NCBI GenBank assembly: GCA_041651175.1 | Contig: JBAZJT010000012.1 | Coordinates: 1-64,000 of the forward strand | Direction: 5' to 3' | Origin: Elusimicrobiales bacterium | GTDB lineage: Bacteria; Elusimicrobiota; Elusimicrobia; Elusimicrobiales; Elusimicrobiaceae | Length of the DNA stretch: 64,000 nucleotides | Shown: positions 60,120 to 64,000 of the stretch, piece after piece | Layout of the letters: each line of letters starts with the position of its first letter | Numbering within the stretch: position 1 is the stretch's first letter | Program-made: the position numbers and the translations under genes | Notes under the pieces: generated by a model | The model's input: only the letters and a program-made list of their open reading frames with translations | Told to the model about the DNA's origin: nothing | Database searches by the model: none

Positions 60120-60823
60120 GGGGTATTTCTGGCGGCGAAAACACGGGCTTTTTCCAGGGTTTCGGGGCGGCCTATATCGCTCCAGAACCAGCGGTCGCAG
60201 CGGAAGGCCTTGATTTTGCCCCCCTCCCTCGCCAGCCGGAGGAAAAATTCCACTATGGAAAACGGCCCCGTTTCGGTCATAAGCGGCAATGCCGCCGGAG
60301 AAACGGCGTAAACATCCCCGTTGCCCAGCCGCGCGCAATCCGCGAATTCCGGCGATTTTGTCCAGCGCCCGCGCAAAAACCCGTCCGGTCCGAAAGCCAG
60401 CGGGCGCGAGGTCTCCCTTGCCGAAACCGCCATGGTAACCAGCGCGCCGCCACGCAAGTGCGCGGCATAAAGCGCGTTTATATCCATATCCGTGAACACG
60501 TCCGCGTTGTGGACCAGAAACGGCTCCCCGTCCGAAAAAAACCACGAGGCTTTTTTTATTCCGCCGCCGGTGTCCAGCAGTTGCGGCTCGCAGGACTGCT
60601 CCACCCGTATGCCGAAATTATTTTTTTCCTCCAGGAAGCGCGCCACTTTGTCCGCGTGATGGTGGGTGTTGATTATTATGCCGTCAACCCCAGCGGCCAC
60701 AAGCCGCAGAATAACCCTTTCCAGCATGGGTTTTCCGCCCACTTCTATAAGCGCCTTGGGGATTTCATCGGTCAGCGGGCGCAGCCTGCTGCCGACGCCG
60801 GCGGCCAAAATCATCGCTTTCAT
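60116..60823 (-). CDS. murU: MurNAc-1-phosphate uridylyltransferase-like nucleotidyltransferase
   Basis: 235 residues from MKAMILAAGVGSRLRPLTDE, the nucleotidyltransferase signature, followed by PKALIEVGGKPML, metal-site HNADVFTDMD and late WSDIGRPETLEKA. MurU joins UTP to MurNAc-1-phosphate in peptidoglycan recycling; a mannose-1-phosphate-type substrate is the main alternative. The ATGA overlap with an AmgK-like kinase, its usual partner, makes MurU the better call. The start at 60823 is chosen by the family N-terminus and the overlap. Confidence 0.8.
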   Translation of the reverse strand: MKAMILAAGVGSRLRPLTDEIPKALIEVGGKPMLERVILRLVAAGVDGIIINTHHHADKVARFLEEKNNFGIRVEQSCEPQLLDTGGGIKKASWFFSDGEPFLVHNADVFTDMDINALYAAHLRGGALVTMAVSARETSRPLAFGPDGFLRGRWTKSPEFADCARLGNGDVYAVSPAALPLMTETGPFSIVEFFLRLAREGGKIKAFRCDRWFWSDIGRPETLEKARVFAARNTP

Positions 60824-62244
60824 TTTTCGTTTTCCAGCGCGAGGTGGCGCAATTCCACCTCCACGCCGTACTGCTCGCGCAGATGCCGGGCCAGCGACTC
60901 GGCGCAGTATACCGAGCGGTGCCTGCCCCCCGTGCAGCCGAAGGCGGCCTGCAAATCGGTGAAGTTGCGGTTGCGGTAATTCTCCACGCTCTGGCCGACC
61001 AGCGCGTAAACGCCGTCCAGGAAACGGCTTATTTCGCTGTCGTTTTTGAAATAGTCCACGATGGCGCAATCCCTGCCGGTCAAATGCGCGTATACCTCGT
61101 AACGGCCCGGGTTGGGCAGCGCGCGGCAGTCAAAGACATATCCGCCGCCGTGGCATTTCTCGTCCATCGGCAGGCCCTGCTTGTAGGAAAAGCTCTGTAT
61201 CCGCACCGTCAGCGCCGGGGACGCCGCCCCGAAACGCCGCAGATACGAGGAGGCCACAATCCTGCGCAGCGCGGCGGTAAGCGCGGGAAACCGTTTCATA
61301 TCCGCCTTGCGCAGCAGGTATTCAAGGTTGCGTATGGCGTAGGGAATGCTTTGCAGGAAATGGGTTTTCTTCTCGTGAAAGCCGCGCAGCCCGTAGGCGC
61401 CCATGGCCTGCATGATGCGGATGAATACATATCCGTAATAATGCGTCCGGAAGCGCGCGCGGTCCACGGGCACCAGCTTGCGGACTTCCTCCAGATAAAG
61501 CTCCAGCAGTTCCTCGCGTATGTCAAAAGGCATGTCCGCCTTGGCGTCAAACAGAAGCGAGGCTATGTCGTATTGCAGCGCGCCTTTGCGCCCGCCCTGG
61601 TAGTCTATGAACCAGGGGCCGTCCTCGCGCGCCATTATGTTGCGCGACTGGAAATCGCGGTAAAGGAAGCCTTCCCCCTCCGCCTCAAGCAGGAAATCGG
61701 CGAAACGGTTGAAATCGTCTTCCAGTTCCTGCTCGTTGAAAGGGATTTTCGCCAGCCGCAGGAAGTAATACTTGAAATAGTTGAGGTCCCACATCATGGA
61801 CTGCCGGTCAAAAGCCGCGCGCGGGTGGCAGAGGCTGTAATCCAGCGTTTTTCCGGCGACAAGCTGGAACTGCGGCAGCATTTTGACGGCCTTGCGGTAA
61901 ACCTCCAGCGCCTGCGCCGGGAATGGCGCGCCCTGTTTGCGCAGCGAGCTTAAAAGCTGAAACAGATTCGTGCGCCCCAGGTCCTCTTCAAGATAAATGC
62001 CGTTGTCCAGGTCCTCGGCATAAATCTCGGGCACGGGCAGCCCGCATTTCCTGAAATGGCGCGAAAATCCCAGAAAAGCAGCGTTCTCCCGCCGGTCGGA
62101 ATTGGCCGCGCCGATGACGCTGCGCTTGCCGTCCTTAAGGCGGAACAACTGCCTGTCGGAGCCGTCGCCGGGCAACGACTCTATGGACAGCGGCTCATTG
62201 CCGTAATGCTTTGTGAAAAGGCTCTTCAGGGGCCCCTGCATCAT
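60820..62244 (-). CDS. amgK: AmgK-like sugar kinase fused to a RapZ C-terminal domain
   Basis: 474 residues with AGGAAGG upstream and an ATGA overlap with metG. Residues 1-330 are an aminoglycoside-phosphotransferase fold: LPGDGSDRQLFRL, catalytic FLYRDFQSRNIM, metal site FIDYQGGRKG, as in AmgK (anomeric MurNAc/GlcNAc kinase). Residues 350-474 match the C-terminal domain of RapZ/YvcJ: IQSFSYKQGLP, FDCRALPNPG and the signature FGCTGGRHRSVY. In E. coli RapZ this domain binds glucosamine-6-phosphate and the small RNAs GlmY/GlmZ. The fusion would tie wall-sugar salvage to amino-sugar sensing; that link is inferred. Confidence 0.85.
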   Translation of the reverse strand: MMQGPLKSLFTKHYGNEPLSIESLPGDGSDRQLFRLKDGKRSVIGAANSDRRENAAFLGFSRHFRKCGLPVPEIYAEDLDNGIYLEEDLGRTNLFQLLSSLRKQGAPFPAQALEVYRKAVKMLPQFQLVAGKTLDYSLCHPRAAFDRQSMMWDLNYFKYYFLRLAKIPFNEQELEDDFNRFADFLLEAEGEGFLYRDFQSRNIMAREDGPWFIDYQGGRKGALQYDIASLLFDAKADMPFDIREELLELYLEEVRKLVPVDRARFRTHYYGYVFIRIMQAMGAYGLRGFHEKKTHFLQSIPYAIRNLEYLLRKADMKRFPALTAALRRIVASSYLRRFGAASPALTVRIQSFSYKQGLPMDEKCHGGGYVFDCRALPNPGRYEVYAHLTGRDCAIVDYFKNDSEISRFLDGVYALVGQSVENYRNRNFTDLQAAFGCTGGRHRSVYCAESLARHLREQYGVEVELRHLALENEK

Positions 62245-63725
62245 ACCTTCCTCGGGAAAAGCGGCGGCGACTTGCAGATTTTCCCCCCGCACTCGCCCGG
62301 CTCAAACTGGCGCACGCCAAGCTGCGACTGCATCTTGGCGGCGGTGTCGGGCATGAAAGGCTCTATCCACGCGGCCACCATGCGCAGGCACCACACCAAC
62401 TCAAAAAGCAGTATTTTCAAATCGGCGGTGTCGGTTTTGGCCATCACCCAGGGTTTTTTATGGTCAATTTCGGCATTGAGTTTGCCCACTATTGCCCAGG
62501 CCGCGTCCAGCGCCTTGTCAAACTCCAGCCGCTCCATATGGCCGTCTATCGCGGCGGCTGCGGCGCGCGCCTGCGCCACAAGCGCAAAGCCGCCATCCGG
62601 CGCTTTGGCGGGCAGCTCGCCGTTAAGATATTTGTCCACCATGTTGGTTACGCGCGAAACCAGATTTCCCAGGTCGTTTGCCAGATCCGCATTGTAGCGC
62701 CGCTTGAACGATTCGCGCGAAAAATCGCCGTCCCCGCCGAATGGAACCTCGCGGAACACGAAATAGCGCAGCGCGTCCAGCCCGTACTCCTTGGCGACCT
62801 CGGCGGGATTTACGATATTGCCGCGCGATTTGGACATTTTCTCGCCGTCCACCGTCCACCAGCCGTGGGCGAAAACTTTTTTGGGAAGCGGCAGCTCCAG
62901 CGCCATCAACATGGCGGGCCACATCACGGCGTGGAAACGGAAAATCTCCTTGCCCACCAGATGAATGTCCGCCGGCCAGTGCTCCGCGAACCGCGGCTGC
63001 GCCACGCCGTCCCAGCCGGCGGCGGTTATATAGTTGAACAATGCGTCAAACCACACGTAAATCGTGTGCGCCGGCGCGGAGGGAACCCGTATCCCCCACG
63101 AAACCTTGGTCCGCGTTACCGACACGTCCTGCAGGCCCGATGAGACGAAATTTATTATCTCCTGTCTTCTGCCCTGCGGCGCCAGAAAGCCGGGATTATT
63201 TTTGTAATGCTCCAGCAGCCTGTCCTGATAGCGCGAGAGGCGGAAAAAATACGTCTCCTCCTTCACATGCTCCGCCGGCTTTTTATGCACGGGGCAGAGG
63301 CCGCCCTCAAGCAGCTCGCCGGCGTCGTAGTAAGCCTCGCACGGATAGCAGTAAAGCCCCTCGTAGCTGCCGGGATAAATGTCGCCGGTTTTGAGCATTT
63401 TTTCAAAGGCGGCCTGCACCGGTTTTTCGTGGCGCGGCTCGGTTGTGCGGATGAAATCGTCGTATTTGATGTCCAGAGTCCGCCACATTTCCTTGTAGGC
63501 GGCGGCAACCTCGTCGCAGTGCTGCTGCGGCTGCTTGCCGTTGGCGGCTGCGATTTTTTCAATATTGGCGCCGTGTTCGTCGGTGCCGGTGAGGAAATGC
63601 ACGGTTTCGCCCCGCGCGCGCCGCCAGCGGGCCAGAACATCGGCGGCCAGGGTGGTGTAGGAATGCCCGATATGCGGCACCGAGTTCACATAATAAAGCG
63701 GCGTGGTAACATAGAACTTTTTCAT
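62241..63725 (-). CDS. metG: Methionyl-tRNA synthetase
   Basis: 494 residues from MKKFYVTTPLYYVNSVPHIG (HIGH motif as HIGH in PHIGHSY). The zinc/knuckle area has CYPC (YCYPCEAYYDAG) and a second Cys-containing part, typical of the single-knuckle form; catalytic KMSKSRGN near 300. It charges tRNA-Met. The C-terminal tRNA-binding EMAP/Trbp111 domain is absent, as in shorter bacterial forms. It starts seven bases after the upstream gene stop. Confidence 0.95.
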   Translation of the reverse strand: MKKFYVTTPLYYVNSVPHIGHSYTTLAADVLARWRRARGETVHFLTGTDEHGANIEKIAAANGKQPQQHCDEVAAAYKEMWRTLDIKYDDFIRTTEPRHEKPVQAAFEKMLKTGDIYPGSYEGLYCYPCEAYYDAGELLEGGLCPVHKKPAEHVKEETYFFRLSRYQDRLLEHYKNNPGFLAPQGRRQEIINFVSSGLQDVSVTRTKVSWGIRVPSAPAHTIYVWFDALFNYITAAGWDGVAQPRFAEHWPADIHLVGKEIFRFHAVMWPAMLMALELPLPKKVFAHGWWTVDGEKMSKSRGNIVNPAEVAKEYGLDALRYFVFREVPFGGDGDFSRESFKRRYNADLANDLGNLVSRVTNMVDKYLNGELPAKAPDGGFALVAQARAAAAAIDGHMERLEFDKALDAAWAIVGKLNAEIDHKKPWVMAKTDTADLKILLFELVWCLRMVAAWIEPFMPDTAAKMQSQLGVRQFEPGECGGKICKSPPLFPRKV

Positions 63726-63732
63726 GTTGTCC

Positions 63733-64000
63733 TCATCGTGTTGAAAACACCGGGATTTGCAGGCGCGCGGCTTCAAGCAGCGCGGCCTCCAGCGTCAGTT
63801 GCGGCGAGACGTTGCGGTTTATGTAATCCCGGTGCGTAAAAAGTCTGGTTATGACGCCCTTCAACTCGTCCTTGGCTCTGGAGGGCGGACGGGCGCGCCA
63901 CGCCGCCGCCGCGGAGTTTATCAGCAGCTCTATAATCAGCGCGGCGTCCTGTCTGGCAAGGTGCAGTTCCTTTGGCAGCGAGGAGGCCGCCCTGAACGGA
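63733..64000 (-). CDS. holB: DNA polymerase III delta' subunit-like C-terminus, partial
   Basis: The frame is open from the right window edge to a TGA at 63733-63735, giving 88 residues. It is too incomplete for a full-length call. The tail LKGVITRLFTHRDYINRNVS followed by PQLTLEAALLEAARL is the pattern seen at the C-terminal collar domain of delta'/gamma clamp-loader subunits. The N-terminal AAA domain lies outside the window. Next to metG, a position often held by holB. Confidence 0.55.
   Translation of the reverse strand, partial: PFRAASSLPKELHLARQDAALIIELLINSAAAAWRARPPSRAKDELKGVITRLFTHRDYINRNVSPQLTLEAALLEAARLQIPVFSTR

Overview
The window looks like a chromosome piece from a diderm bacterium. 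It encodes outer-membrane PorV-type barrels, a secretin, class III (Flp) pilins, and an AmgK/MurU-type peptidoglycan-recycling pair. The mix of PorV-like barrels, giant FlgD-type surface proteins and Tad genes would fit Elusimicrobiota or a neighbouring phylum. That is an inference from gene content only; there is no rRNA in the window.

Left third (1 to about 21.8 kb), accessory in character. It starts on the minus strand with a frameshifted primase-helicase of the TOTE conflict-system type that runs off the left edge, followed by a 548-aa winged-helix-like partner and a 154-aa DNA-binding-like protein. Three small plus-strand genes of unknown function follow (3877-4590). Next is a plus-strand module: a PorV-like barrel with an extra C-terminal domain, a FlgT/LPP20-like protein, a lipoprotein, and a roughly 4000-residue secreted protein (8208-20207). 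The giant is built from NHL and Kelch propellers and FN3-like and IPT/TIG domains, and ends in a FlgD/sorting-like domain containing NYPNPF. Its gene carries an exact 1032-bp internal duplication. A solitary AAA/DUF4143 ATPase with a palindromic operator follows. The region ends beside an orphan 5' half of a tRNA-Thr(UGU) gene at 21826-21867, which suggests an integration or rearrangement boundary.

Right two thirds (22.1-64 kb). Every gene is on the minus strand and most are closely packed. In transcription order they are: the holB tail, metG, an amgK-RapZ_C fusion, and murU. A consensus-like promoter with almost no leader then begins the Tad locus. The Tad locus opens with a second giant protein (4041 aa) made of about 12 tandem 243-residue FlgD-type repeats. 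It continues with a second PorV-like barrel, three Flp-like pilins, TadE, CpaB, a minimal secretin, a TadZ-TadA fusion ATPase, an N-terminally extended TadB, TadC and a TPR protein. After this come an orphan HAMP sensor, a membrane protein, a receiver protein, a thioredoxin-fold protein with a single-Cys CPYG site, a Cache-HAMP kinase, a receiver-kinase hybrid and a LuxR-type response regulator. A second small pilin cluster (Flp-like, TadG-like, TadE-like) leads into pilT and pilC. The run ends with housekeeping genes (deoxynucleoside kinase, cmk, plsC, rpsA) and a TPR protein before a terminator.

The most notable theme is two separate modules that each pair a giant FlgD-domain surface protein with a PorV-like barrel. 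One stands alone in the accessory region; the other is fused by operon structure to a Tad pilus machine. Functions are inferred from recognised families and visible motifs; no searches were run.
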